From: Candidatus Stackebrandtia excrementipullorum
GTDB lineage: Bacteria; Actinomycetota; Actinomycetes; Mycobacteriales; Micromonosporaceae
Reading direction: 5' to 3'
DNA: 38,860 nucleotides
Assembly (NCBI GenBank): GCA_019113825.1
Contig: DXGR01000097.1
Location: 1-38,860 of the forward strand
Both the position numbers and the translations under genes were made by a program. The notes under the pieces are model-generated. The model made no database searches, was not told the DNA's origin, and saw only the letters and a program-made list of their open reading frames with translations. The first letter of the stretch is position 1; each line of letters begins with the position of its first letter. This document shows, one piece after another, positions 1-9,347 of this stretch.

Positions 1-845
1 GTACCCAGGACGATGTACGCCGGGATCAGCAACAGGGCGTCCAGCGACACCGCTTGGACGGTCCAACCGGTCTCACGTGCGTCGCCCTCCAGCATCAGTC
101 GGTTGACCGTGAGAAAGACCAGGTGCGCGCCCACGCTCGTCCACACTGTGCCGAGGGCGACCCGAGCCGTGATGAGCAGCGCGCTGAACATCAACAGCAG
201 CAACGGATACACGAATGCATCCTGGCCTTCGGGCACAAAACCCACGTACCCGAGTCCCTGCCCGAGCACGAGCCGTGTCAACCCGCCGAACACGGTGGAC
301 AAGCCCGGGACGAGTAGGAACAGAACGGTGACAAAGAACGCCGACAGCAGGGGCCGATACCGTTTACGCAGGTTGCCCCACACGTAGCCGCGCAGGGTCA
401 GCTCTTCGGGTACGGCTTCGAGCAACAGCGCCAGCACGGTATTCGTCACCAGGAAGGCCCCCAGTGTCGCGACGTCGAGATCCGCCCACTCGATCCATCC
501 GATCGCCACTCCGGCGGCCATCGTGACCACGGCGGCCAAACCGGTCACCGCCACACCCGTCACGAAGCCGACGACGGCCCGCCCCGGGCTCGCCACACCG
601 AGACCGGCGAAACTCCCGTACTGACGGCGCCAGGCGACGAGCGCCACCGGGACGACGAGAAGGGTGACCAGCAGCGCCGGAATCACATTGCCGACAAACC
701 CGTCGAGTCCGGCGATCTCCGCCGCCCACGAACCCAATGCGGTACCCACGCCGAGCGCGAAAGCCATGACACCGGCACCGAACAGGGCTCTACCGGCCAC
801 GCGTCCCGCGCTGACGCGGCCGCCGGCCTCTCCTGCCTTACGCAT
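1..845 (-). CDS. CPBP family intramembrane metalloprotease-like protein (partial, runs off left edge)
   Basis: The reading frame starts at the ATG whose first base is 845, reads as MRKAGEAGGRVSAG, and stays open to base 1, so about 281 residues are visible and the C-terminus is missing. It is strongly hydrophobic, with several membrane-spanning stretches. Around residues 144-153 it carries EAVPEELTLRG, the EExxxR motif of the CPBP (Abi/Rce1) family, whose members are membrane-embedded proteases or bacteriocin-immunity proteins. By eye, the usual second motif FxxxH reads FLLVP and the third motif HxxxN reads HLVFL. Two expected catalytic residues may therefore be absent, and the protein may not be an active protease. 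The next gene upstream on the same strand is the lipoprotein ending at 921, 75 bases away. The substrate is unknown. Confidence 0.8.
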   Translation of the reverse strand, partial: MRKAGEAGGRVSAGRVAGRALFGAGVMAFALGVGTALGSWAAEIAGLDGFVGNVIPALLVTLLVVPVALVAWRRQYGSFAGLGVASPGRAVVGFVTGVAVTGLAAVVTMAAGVAIGWIEWADLDVATLGAFLVTNTVLALLLEAVPEELTLRGYVWGNLRKRYRPLLSAFFVTVLFLLVPGLSTVFGGLTRLVLGQGLGYVGFVPEGQDAFVYPLLLLMFSALLITARVALGTVWTSVGAHLVFLTVNRLMLEGDARETGWTVQAVSLDALLLIPAYIVLG

Positions 846-920
846 GCAATCACCCATTCCCAGCTGCCAATACCTACGCCGACGTCAAAGCTCGCAACAC
901 ATCGACAACGGCGATCGCGG

Positions 921-1418
921 TCAGTTCAACGGCCCGAAGTCGACCGACCCGGACGGGTCCCGGAAGCACGGGGTGCCGAACGTTCCGACGATGTACTCGT
1001 CGCCGGCCTCGAACCCGGAGTCGAGCGCGTAGGCGTGCCCGGTCGCGGGGTCGGTCCCGGCCAGATTGACGCCGCCGTCGTCGAGATGGCGATACCGGGT
1101 GATGGCCCAGTCGGCGGCGTCCCATCGTGAATGTTGACGTTCGATCGCCGCGTCCGGTTCCATGTGAACGGCACGCATACCGATCCAGATGTAATAGACG
1201 TCGTCGCCGTCCTGCTCACACCGGTTGACGCGCCGCGACAGTTGTTCCACGTCGACATCGAGCTCCTCGATCAGTCGGTCGACGTCACCGGTCAGTTCGT
1301 AAGCCGCCGTAGCGGTTGCCTTCGCCTCAAGCCGCCCACCGGACGTGATCGGCCCGCAGCCGGTCAACATCACACCGACGACGACGGCCAGAAGCGGTAT
1401 CCGATGATGACGTGCCAT
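921..1418 (-). CDS. Putative lipoprotein, 165 aa
   Basis: I chose the ATG at 1418 because it gives a clean lipoprotein signal peptide: MARHHR, a hydrophobic stretch, then the lipobox LTGC with the acylated Cys near residue 20. The frame stays open further upstream, but that extension has no signal-like character. The mature part (about 145 residues) is acidic and soluble, with a central segment reading CEQDGDDVYYIWIGMRAV and two further Cys residues that could form a disulfide. I recognise no domain family. The protein is probably anchored on the outer face of the cytoplasmic membrane. The gene lies between the CPBP-like gene downstream and a 340-base gap upstream. Its function is unknown. 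Confidence 0.75.
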   Translation of the reverse strand: MARHHRIPLLAVVVGVMLTGCGPITSGGRLEAKATATAAYELTGDVDRLIEELDVDVEQLSRRVNRCEQDGDDVYYIWIGMRAVHMEPDAAIERQHSRWDAADWAITRYRHLDDGGVNLAGTDPATGHAYALDSGFEAGDEYIVGTFGTPCFRDPSGSVDFGPLN

Positions 1419-1758
1419 ACGTCGATCGTATGGGCGGGTGCACACATCCGCCCACGAACGAGTGCCGCATTCAACCGGCCCGGGCGCCAACAGACCGGAG
1501 GTATGACGCATGACCGTCGTGAACCTGTCACCCACAACCGGCGGCGGCACCGGATCGACGTATCGGCCGTCAAGCGGGGCGGGGAGCCGGGGGCGTGGCA
1601 GCCGCGCGCTTTCAAGCGTGCCCCGATTGCCGTTCATGGTGCGGCCCGGTGGCGACCAGGGCGTTCTGCAGGCGAACGCCTCCAGATTCGGCGACGCCGC
1701 CGGGTGATCGGACGGTATCTACCGTCGGCCGACGCTACGTCAGGGCATGAGCCCCGTG
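1419..1758. other. Gene-poor gap of 340 bases
   Basis: No convincing gene lies here. On the plus strand GGAGGT (about 1497-1502) precedes ATG codons at 1503 and 1510. The frames they open (65 codons from 1510, 119 codons from 1503 but running into the lipoprotein gene on the other strand) are rich in Arg, Gly and Ser, have no recognisable domain and look non-coding. The segment may hold the promoter of the lipoprotein gene at 1418. I cannot identify a -35/-10 pair with confidence. Confidence 0.4.
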
Positions 1759-2616
1759 TCAGTCTCGTGTGGTCGGTACGCCGATCGTGGTACCGACCAC
1801 ACGATTCGACGATAATTCGAGCGTGGGCTCCCAAACCGTGCTCCATGTCAACAACATGAAGAATTCCGTTTGGCCCGGGTCGACGTCGTCCGGCACGGTG
1901 GCCTCAGGCGTGGCCAGAACGACCTCGTTGGCACCGTGGTCGATCGACGCGTCCGGCGCACCGTACGTCCGGCTACCACCGACGACGGTTCCGTCCACGT
2001 CACGGAAGACGGCCACCGGGTCGACGGCGTTGAGCGACGTGTCGAATGTTGAATCCACTGTCAACACCGCCTCCCACGACTCGGCCGACTCACGGTCCGA
2101 ACCGTCCCGCATCGTCGCCTCCGACACGGTCACCTCGCCGACGCCCGAAAGCCGCTCGTAGGCGAACCAACGGTTGAAGGTGTCCTCTTCGGTGAAGGTC
2201 AGCTCGAAGTCGACCGGTTCGGCGGAAACCTCCACGACGTCCGCCAGGACCCACATCGCGCCCGGCGGTATCCACAACGGATCGTGCTCGCGCACCGGAC
2301 CGCCCGCCGGTGGAAGAACCTCGACCGGTTCACCGCTCACATCGACCCAGCCGACGTCGACACCGACCTGGTATGCGGCATAGTCGGGGTTCTCGTTCGT
2401 CAGCAGGATCGCGTACGAGACCAGCACGGTCCCGTCCTCACCCGGCCGCGTCGTGAAGCCGGATTCGCCGACCGTCAAAAACTCGGAGGCGTCGAGGTGT
2501 GCCTCCGGTTCGAGAGCCGACGACTCCGTGGGGTCCGGCTCCGGGGCGTTTTCCCCACCGCAACCGGACAGGACCACCATCGACAACAGCGCGACGGCGA
2601 CCATACGTTTGACCAT
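1759..2616 (-). CDS. Putative lipoprotein of an ESX-like operon, 285 aa
   Basis: The start is ATG 2616, preceded by CGGAG at normal spacing. The N-terminus MVKRMVAVALLSMVVLSGCG is a lipoprotein signal with lipobox LSGC, and the Cys lies at residue 19. An acidic Glu/Pro/Ser linker follows. The rest looks like two beta-rich domains, with a first part reading VLVSYAILLTNENPDYAAYQVGV, similar in style to extracellular DUF4352-like or Ig-like lipoproteins, although I cannot assign a family. Only 39 bases separate it from the stop of the 335-aa ESX-like gene upstream on the same strand, so the two are probably co-transcribed. It could be a surface-anchored partner of the secreted proteins encoded upstream. 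That role is inferred from position only. Confidence 0.78.
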   Translation of the reverse strand: MVKRMVAVALLSMVVLSGCGGENAPEPDPTESSALEPEAHLDASEFLTVGESGFTTRPGEDGTVLVSYAILLTNENPDYAAYQVGVDVGWVDVSGEPVEVLPPAGGPVREHDPLWIPPGAMWVLADVVEVSAEPVDFELTFTEEDTFNRWFAYERLSGVGEVTVSEATMRDGSDRESAESWEAVLTVDSTFDTSLNAVDPVAVFRDVDGTVVGGSRTYGAPDASIDHGANEVVLATPEATVPDDVDPGQTEFFMLLTWSTVWEPTLELSSNRVVGTTIGVPTTRD

Positions 2617-2655
2617 GTGTACTCCGTAGATGTCCTTGTCGATCGAAGACGGTCG

Positions 2656-3663
2656 TCAGTCGCGTACCCGGAATTCGTCGTCCTGAGGAGCGATGGAAAT
2701 GTCGTCGCCATCGGTGAGGTTCGGAACGCCGTCGTCGGGTTCGTGAGGCAACAACGTCCGCTTGTTACGCGAGCTGGAACTGGTGAGATGACCGTTCACC
2801 TCGTCCAATGAGGCTTCGAACAGTGCGGCGATCCCGCGTTCGGCCTTCTGTACATCGTCCCACAGGGTGTTCAAGGCCGTCTGCATGCTTTCCAGGATGT
2901 CCTGCACAGTGCCACCGTGGATGTGGTGTTTGGTGGTCTCGTCCTCGGCGTTGGCCCAGTCGATTCCGTAGGTCGCGACGCTTCCGCCACCGGCGACGAT
3001 CGCGAGCCCGATGGCGACGCCGCCGGTGCCGGCTGCCGCGATGACGCCGGCGGCCGCCGCCACGACCGCGAGCCCGAACTTCACCTCTTCGTCGGACGAA
3101 CCGAAGAAGCCGGAGTTCATACCGTCCAAGACCTTGATGGTTTCCTCGGCGATCTGCTTGGCCGCCGCCCGCATCGACCTGACCACGGCCTCATAGGCGT
3201 ATAGACCGGCCTGAAGCTCGGCGAACAATGCCTGATGGTTGGTAACCGCCCCAGGAAACGGCGACAGGAAGTTCTCGTAGAACGCCCGCTGTGAGTCACC
3301 GGACCACCGGGCCACGGCCGTATCCACCGGGTTCAGGTCCGACATCGGACCGGACTTCAGCGGCTCCTTCGCGTCGTCCAGGTTCATCGCCATACCGCGT
3401 GTGAACGCCGGCCAGCGGTCGTAGAATTTTTCGAATCGTTCGGGAATCCAGTCGTAGGCGCCGTCGACGCTGTCTACCCAGGACGAGAGAGACTGTCCCT
3501 CCTGTTGACCGTCGACGCCGGGGCCCTCATTCTTACGTGCCTCTTCGGCGGCTTCGACCAGTCGCCGAAGGGCCTCTTCGATCTCGCTGTCGTTGGGGGA
3601 TTCGATGGCATCCACCTGGGAGACGACGTCTCCCGGCAGATTGATGTTGGCAATGTCGTTCAT
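2656..3663 (-). CDS. ESX/type VII-associated WXG-like protein with hydrophobic segment, 335 aa
   Basis: The start is ATG 3663, with GGAAAG a little upstream. Residues 20-60 are acidic and helical (EEALRRLVEAAEEARKNE). Around residues 115-135 is a W-S-G step (RWSGDSQRAFYENF) like the turn of WXG100/PPE-type helical hairpins, and it is followed by a long helix. Residues about 200-235 are a Gly/Ala/Val-rich hydrophobic stretch (VVAAAAGVIAAAGTGG) that could insert in a membrane. The C-terminal 60 residues are polar and probably disordered. This layout resembles ESX substrates or LXG/EspA-like proteins, but I cannot name a family. It sits 17 bases downstream of the 143-aa gene and 39 bases upstream of a lipoprotein gene. 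No EccC, EccD or mycosin gene is in the window. Confidence 0.75.
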   Translation of the reverse strand: MNDIANINLPGDVVSQVDAIESPNDSEIEEALRRLVEAAEEARKNEGPGVDGQQEGQSLSSWVDSVDGAYDWIPERFEKFYDRWPAFTRGMAMNLDDAKEPLKSGPMSDLNPVDTAVARWSGDSQRAFYENFLSPFPGAVTNHQALFAELQAGLYAYEAVVRSMRAAAKQIAEETIKVLDGMNSGFFGSSDEEVKFGLAVVAAAAGVIAAAGTGGVAIGLAIVAGGGSVATYGIDWANAEDETTKHHIHGGTVQDILESMQTALNTLWDDVQKAERGIAALFEASLDEVNGHLTSSSSRNKRTLLPHEPDDGVPNLTDGDDISIAPQDDEFRVRD

Positions 3664-3680
3664 GGAGTGGTTCTTTCCAC

Positions 3681-4112
3681 TTAGTAGCCGCCGGCCGGGT
3701 TGGGTTGATGCTCGGGGTGTGGGTCGTCCGAAGACGGTGCTTCGGGCACGTACGCGGGCGGACGATCGTCCGGATTGGTGCCCGCGTCGTCCAAACCGTC
3801 GATCTTCTCGATCAACCGTCCGTTCATGCCGTCACGCTCGGCGAACGCCGTCGCGATGCCGGCAAGCGCGTTGCCCGACTTCGTCAGGTTCTCCCGACTG
3901 ACCACCAGGATCTGGTCCTGCAGCGTGTTACGCAGGTTCGCGAACGCGGCGGGCAGCTCCGTGGCCGCTCCTTCAAAGGCCTGATCCTGTGACAGCGCGG
4001 TCCGGTGAAGCGCCGTCGCAGACTCCCCATACTGTGCGGCCAAATTCTGCATGTGGACCGCCCCGGCCCTCCACAGTTCCCATACGTCGTCAAAGCCGAC
4101 TGCTTCGGCCAT
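3681..4112 (-). CDS. WXG100-like small helical protein, probable type VII substrate or chaperone, 143 aa
   Basis: The ATG at 4112 is preceded by GGAGGT at good spacing, which fixes the start. The first 100 residues are predicted helical and Ala-rich with the pattern of an ESX-type two-helix hairpin (FDDVWELWRAGAVHMQNLA, then FANLRNTLQDQILVVSRENL). The C-terminal 35 residues are a Pro/Asp/Glu-rich tail ending in NPAGGY. It leads a three-gene minus-strand operon with the 335-aa protein and a lipoprotein. Short Ala-rich helical proteins paired with a longer one commonly form heterodimers exported by ESX systems, and that is the inferred role here. A plus-strand gene is divergent, with 94 bases between the starts, so both promoters lie in that gap. 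Confidence 0.75.
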   Translation of the reverse strand: MAEAVGFDDVWELWRAGAVHMQNLAAQYGESATALHRTALSQDQAFEGAATELPAAFANLRNTLQDQILVVSRENLTKSGNALAGIATAFAERDGMNGRLIEKIDGLDDAGTNPDDRPPAYVPEAPSSDDPHPEHQPNPAGGY

Positions 4113-4182
4113 TGTGTACCTCCGCTCACGTCACCGTGAAGAACGCCCCCCACGGCAGTACCGCATGGTAACGAACGAAGTC

Positions 4183-4188
4183 TAAAAT
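4183..4188 (+). promoter_or_regulatory. Possible -10 element (TAAAAT) for the YbaB-like gene
   Basis: TAAAAT matches the sigma-70 class -10 consensus well and lies 18 bases before the GTG at 4207. No good -35 is visible at 17 bases spacing. It lies in the divergent region between this gene and the ESX-like operon. Confidence 0.3.
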
Positions 4189-4206
4189 GGCTGTCGATTT
4201 ATCGGT

Positions 4207-4779
4207 GTGAGCGTTAGCATCGCCCACATGGGAATAGTCGCAGATCGTTTGAAGGCTCTTACCGTCCGAGTCACCTCACCGGACGGCAACATTCAGGGAC
4301 TGCTGAACGGCCGGGACATGCGCATTCGGTTCCGCCCGGGCACTTATCATCAGTACGGGGAAGAGCTTTTGGAGCACCAGTTGTCCAGGCTTTTCACATT
4401 GACGGCGACCGGGTATCGCCGGGGCCACGGGCACATCATGTCTGAAGTGGATCTGATTTCGATCACCGATCCGGCGGATGCCAACAGTGACGCACAGCGG
4501 CGATATCTGGAGGCCGTCCCGGAGCTGGTCGTGACGGGTGCGACCACCGACGGACTGGTCCGGATTCGGTGCGTCGGCATGAGGGATTGGCGGTGTCGCA
4601 TCCGGCCCGGAACGATCGCCGCGCTGGAGGAATCACAGTTCGTCACCGAAACGGAGACGGCGATCCAATCGCTGCTGACGCACTATCGACGCGAAATCAT
4701 GTTTTTGAAGGACCGCTGCTACAACCTGCAGATCCCGATGGTGCGCGAGGCTCGACTGGCCGCCGAACAGAGCCGGTGA
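4207..4779 (+). CDS. Duplicated YbaB/EbfC-like domain protein, 190 aa
   Basis: Two stretches of the protein resemble each other and the small nucleoid-associated protein YbaB/EbfC. The first is residues about 12-70 (TVRVTSPDGNIQGLLNGRDM, a 'GTY' step, then a helix). The second is residues about 107-170 (VVTGATTDGLVRIRCVGM, a 'GTI' step, then a helix). YbaB-fold proteins occur as single domains that dimerise. Here a tandem duplication would make a pseudo-dimer in one chain. In actinobacteria, YbaB-like proteins are often encoded near ESX genes, and this one is divergent from an ESX-like operon. The GTG at 4207 is used here; ATG 4228 (MGIVADRLKAL) is an equally reasonable start, since neither has a clear ribosome-binding site. 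DNA binding is inferred. Confidence 0.65.
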   Translation: MSVSIAHMGIVADRLKALTVRVTSPDGNIQGLLNGRDMRIRFRPGTYHQYGEELLEHQLSRLFTLTATGYRRGHGHIMSEVDLISITDPADANSDAQRRYLEAVPELVVTGATTDGLVRIRCVGMRDWRCRIRPGTIAALEESQFVTETETAIQSLLTHYRREIMFLKDRCYNLQIPMVREARLAAEQSR

Positions 4780-4834
4780 CACGGCTCACGTGAGGCGATA
4801 ATCTCACCGGAACGTCCGGACACACCGCTGCACT

Positions 4835-5560
4835 TCGGTCGTTTCCGGTTATACGGCCGCATCGTCAACGTCGCGAAGAGCACGATGAACATCACCGACA
4901 CGACAGCCGTCCAAAGCGACGGCATCGGGTCGAGACCGCCGACATAAAGCCTCGGGTGGAGGCGGCAACGTGCGTGACCGGACCTCGGCAAACGCCGCAA
5001 CCGGCCCGGCATCGTTTCGGCCTCACGAGAATGTTCGACGGGAAGGTCGCGGGAAACAACGCCATCATGCTCACGTCCATGATCGACTTCTCCGGCCGCA
5101 ACGGTAAACCGAACATCGTCCACACCCGTGAGAACGCAAACGGGAAGACGTGGAGCACACCGACGCCGGCACCCCGAACAGATCTCCTTCGGGACGGAAA
5201 CCGGGTACCCGGTCCAACGCGCGGGTACCGGAAAACGTCACCCGACAGATAAACCGACCGTGGCGCGAGCCGCCACACCGGCGGTGCCCTGAAACGAACG
5301 AACACGCCATTGTCGATGTCGGCGGTTACCGCCACACCCGTGTACATCGTCGTCGTGACCACGCTCATCACCATGATGCCGACAGACGAACCACAGGATC
5401 CTCTGTGTACTCGGCTGGCGAACCGCTGAGCGGGCCCCAGGTCTTCGGCATCCCAATCCGGCTGGACCATTTCCGCGACGGAGCCGCTCCGCCGTACGCC
5501 GCAGACGCATTCAGCACGGCGCATGGTCGGGTGCCGACCGGGCAGCACACGACGCACATT
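4835..5560 (-). pseudogene. Decayed ABC-2 transporter permease (DrrB type) with several frameshifts
   Basis: Pieces of one protein family are scattered over different minus-strand frames in the correct order. About 5383-5227 gives VMSVVTTTMYTGVAVTADI, DNGVFVRFRAPPVWRLAP and GDVFRY. About 5199-5170 gives FRPEGDLFGV in another frame. About 5158-4943 gives FAFSRVWTMFGLPLRPEKSI and VSMMALFPATFPSNILV, then VTHVAASTRGFM in the first frame again. About 4922-4835 gives PSLWTAVVSVMFIVLFATLT and MRPYNRKRP in a third frame. This matches the length and order of daunorubicin-resistance-type ABC-2 permeases. At least three frameshifts plus many substitutions rule out function. No partner ATPase gene is next to it. 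The outer limits are approximate; the first recognisable segment may be RRVLPGRHPTM near 5555. Confidence 0.75.
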
Positions 5561-5689
5561 TTGCTCAGACGTCCCAGGAGCCACCCGGGATGCCATGGTG
5601 GACGACTCGGTCGTGTTGCGCCGCATCCGCGGCGGCCCACAACGAACGGAGGCGACAACGACCGGTCGGGAGGTGAAGACTCTCGAGCG

Positions 5690-6118
5690 TCACACCATGC
5701 GGAAGTCGTCGAAGTCGAACCCGGGAGCGACGATGCACGAAACCAGAACGGGTTCGTCGGACAGGGGAACCGCGGACTGCCATGTCCGTCCCGGGACGAG
5801 TTGTTGCGGTCGTTGACCACGTTCGACGTCGGGCCCGAGAACCGCTTCGACGGCCGGTACCGGTTGGTCGCCGGTACCGCCGAATTTCAGCGTGAGGGGG
5901 CCGCCGCGGTGCCAAAGCCACAGTTCGTCGGATGTGACGGTGTGCCACCGCGAAACCTCGCCGGGGTGCAACAGGAAGTAGATGGCCGTGGCGGCGGCTC
6001 GCGGGCCGGAGTACCCGTGGGGGTGGAACGTGTGAGGCGCCGTCCAGGTTTCGCGGTACCAACCGCCCTCCGGGTGCGGTGCAAGCTGCAGGCGGTCGAC
6101 GAGAGCTGATGTGGCCAT
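5690..6118 (-). CDS. DUF985 cupin-superfamily protein, 142 aa
   Basis: The protein matches the small DUF985/Cupin_5 family in length and motifs. It opens with LVDRLQLAPHPEGGWYRETW, then has TAIYFLLHPGEVSRWHTVTS (the first cupin strand pair with its His), ELWLWHRGGPLTL, and ends with VSCIVAPGFDFDDFRM. The family fold is a single jelly-roll. Its substrate is not established, and members are sometimes called RmlC-like. The start is ATG 6118 (MATSALVDRLQL); a longer frame exists but lacks family character. The gene is divergent from argG with 89 bases between. The DrrB pseudogene follows on the same strand about 130 bases downstream. Confidence 0.9.
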   Translation of the reverse strand: MATSALVDRLQLAPHPEGGWYRETWTAPHTFHPHGYSGPRAAATAIYFLLHPGEVSRWHTVTSDELWLWHRGGPLTLKFGGTGDQPVPAVEAVLGPDVERGQRPQQLVPGRTWQSAVPLSDEPVLVSCIVAPGFDFDDFRMV

Positions 6119-6171
6119 GGGTTCACGGTGCCACAGGACCGGAACGAGACCGGCATCACAACCCCATCGCC

Positions 6172-7659
<1,488 letters not shown>

Positions 7660-7672
7660 TCTTTACAACGAC

Positions 7673-7719
7673 GTAAGAAGGGGCGTACATCCGGTGACCG
7701 GGTGTACGCCCCTTCTTAC
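7673..7719. terminator. Bidirectional hairpin terminator between argG and the DUF305 gene
   Basis: The arms 7673-7689 and 7703-7719 are perfectly complementary over 17 bases. The 13-base loop itself contains a five-base inner stem (CCGGT/ACCGG). The stem carries AAGAAG on the left and CTTCTT on the right, so transcripts of either strand end in a pyrimidine-rich arm. It lies between convergent genes. Confidence 0.85.
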
Positions 7720-7729
7720 ATGAACGACG

Positions 7730-8374
7730 TCAGTCGGTCGTCTCCTGGGCTGTACCGTTCAGACGCTCGGCGATCGCGTTCAACGCATCGATCTCGGTCC
7801 GCTGACCGCGCACCATCGCCTCGGCCACGCGCAGAACCTCCGGGTCTTCGGTGAGCTTCACGATCCCCCTCGCCATGTGGACGCCGCCGATGTGGTGAGC
7901 CACCATCAGGTCGATGAACACCAGGTCGGCCTCGTTACCCGACAGCGAGAACAACTCGTCCAGTTCGTCATGAGTCACCATGCCCGGCATGAGGCGGCCT
8001 TCCTCGGCCCACGAGCCCATGTCCATCGACATGTCCATCCACTCCATCGGCTCGGCCGTGGAGGTTGCGGGCAGACCCCATTCGGTGAGCCAGGTCGACA
8101 TGATGCCGATCTGCCCCTGTTGAGTCAATGCGATGTCGTAGGCCAACGTTCGCAACATTTCGTCGCCGCCGTGACGGTGCAGGTGCATCGACATGGCGAC
8201 CGCCTGACCGTGGTGCAGCGACATGTCCCAGGCGAACCCCGCTTCGGCCGAGTCCACGGCCGGGTCGGGGGAAGCCCTGGTGGTCATGATGCCCACCGTC
8301 AACCCCACGGCCAAGGCCACCATCGCAGACATGACCACCGACAGGATCGGCCATGTGCTCACCGACTTACGCAT
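7730..8374 (-). CDS. DUF305 domain-containing membrane-anchored protein, 214 aa
   Basis: Residues 8-31 form an N-terminal membrane anchor (MSAMVALAVGLTVGIM). The rest is a DUF305 four-helix domain with two HH-containing motifs, MSLHHGQAVAMSMHLHRHGG and LMVAHHIGGVHMARG. It is Met/His-rich (MEWMDMSMDMG), which fits the proposal that DUF305 (ferritin-like or copper-associated) proteins bind metal at the outer face of the membrane. No function is proven for the family. It starts at ATG 8374, four bases after the stop of the DUF3105 gene. DUF3105 and DUF305 genes are regular neighbours in actinobacteria, so a joint role is likely, perhaps in metal handling or the cell envelope. Confidence 0.92.
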   Translation of the reverse strand: MRKSVSTWPILSVVMSAMVALAVGLTVGIMTTRASPDPAVDSAEAGFAWDMSLHHGQAVAMSMHLHRHGGDEMLRTLAYDIALTQQGQIGIMSTWLTEWGLPATSTAEPMEWMDMSMDMGSWAEEGRLMPGMVTHDELDELFSLSGNEADLVFIDLMVAHHIGGVHMARGIVKLTEDPEVLRVAEAMVRGQRTEIDALNAIAERLNGTAQETTD

Positions 8375-8378
8375 GTCG

Positions 8379-9347
8379 TTACCTTTCCATCCCTTCCGCC
8401 GTGATCGGTGTGTCCCCCGTGATGCTCGTGCCGCCCGAGCAGGACGCCCCGGGTTCGCGTGAAGAGGTCAACCGGTACTTGCCCGTGAACGCCGAAATGC
8501 GTTCGTCGTCGGCCGAGGTGAGCTCCAGTTGGTAACCCCACGTCGTCAACATGATCGGCGAGGTCTGCCCCGGGTAAGGGCTCATGAACGTGTAGTCGAT
8601 GCCGTTGACCTTGGCCTCCAGCTTTTTGATCTGGTCCGCGGTGACCGCGTCCGGGTTGTAGGTGAACCAGATGGCGCCGTGTTCGAGGCTGTGAACGGCG
8701 TGCTCGTTGGGGACCGGCGTCTGATAGATCTTGCCGTTGCACGTCGTCCACACCGAGTTGTGGTTCCCACCGGCGGGCGGCGACAGCTCGTAATCGAGCT
8801 TTCCCTCAAGGTGCGCGGACTCCTCGACCCACGGCGCCTCATCGACGTAGTAGTCGATGACGCCGTCGATGGGTTCATCCGGATCAATATCGGGCAGGAA
8901 CAGGAACGGCACGGCGATCAAGCCGGCGACCAGAATCACCAGACCACTCACCAACGTGATCATTCCCCAGGGCAACGGCTGTTTCGGGGCGGAGGTTTTG
9001 CGGCCCTTCTTCTTGCCTTTACCTCCCGATTTTCCGCCGGGGCGTGTTTTACCACCGGGGCGCGACTTCTGCGAACCCTGACCGAACACGGAATCGTTTT
9101 TGCCGCTTCGGCCCTTCGGGCCCGAACGTGACTTGTCGGCCTTCTTCGCTCCCGAACCGCTCGTGGACTTGTCGCTCTTGGGTTCGGCGACGTCCCCCTT
9201 GGCCGTGGTGTCGGTGTCCGTGGAGGAGGTGGCCTCATCGTTGGGCGTCGACTCGGCGGCTGTATCGGGCTCATCGGGGGTGGCGGTCTTAGCCTGCTTG
9301 GGCGCTGCGGGCTTGCCGGACCGCTGTTTCGACTTCTTTTTTGCCAT
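8379..9347 (-). CDS. DUF3105 domain-containing protein with long basic N-terminal tail, 322 aa
   Basis: Residues 1-122 are low complexity, rich in Lys, Ser, Gly, Thr and Pro (GGKGKKKGRK near the end), and must be disordered in the cytoplasm. Residues 127-152 form one membrane segment (MITLVSGLVILVAGLIAVPF). Residues about 160-322 are the extracytoplasmic DUF3105 domain, with PPAGGNHNSVWTTCNGKIY, EHAVHSLEHGAIWFTY and FMSPYPGQTSPIMLTTWGY. The conserved His residues could bind a metal. The function is unknown. Translation starts at ATG 9347, and the DUF305 gene follows after four bases on the same strand, so expression is probably coupled. Confidence 0.92.
   Translation of the reverse strand: MAKKKSKQRSGKPAAPKQAKTATPDEPDTAAESTPNDEATSSTDTDTTAKGDVAEPKSDKSTSGSGAKKADKSRSGPKGRSGKNDSVFGQGSQKSRPGGKTRPGGKSGGKGKKKGRKTSAPKQPLPWGMITLVSGLVILVAGLIAVPFLFLPDIDPDEPIDGVIDYYVDEAPWVEESAHLEGKLDYELSPPAGGNHNSVWTTCNGKIYQTPVPNEHAVHSLEHGAIWFTYNPDAVTADQIKKLEAKVNGIDYTFMSPYPGQTSPIMLTTWGYQLELTSADDERISAFTGKYRLTSSREPGASCSGGTSITGDTPITAEGMER

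Noticed and set aside
1510-1707. 65-codon plus-strand frame after a GGAGGT-like site
   Set aside because: Low-complexity Arg/Gly/Ser composition, no homologous motif, opposite to lipoprotein genes.
4892-5626. 244-codon open frame on the minus strand as an intact membrane-protein gene
   Set aside because: Only parts of the frame match a permease family; the intervening parts match in other frames, so it is a pseudogene.
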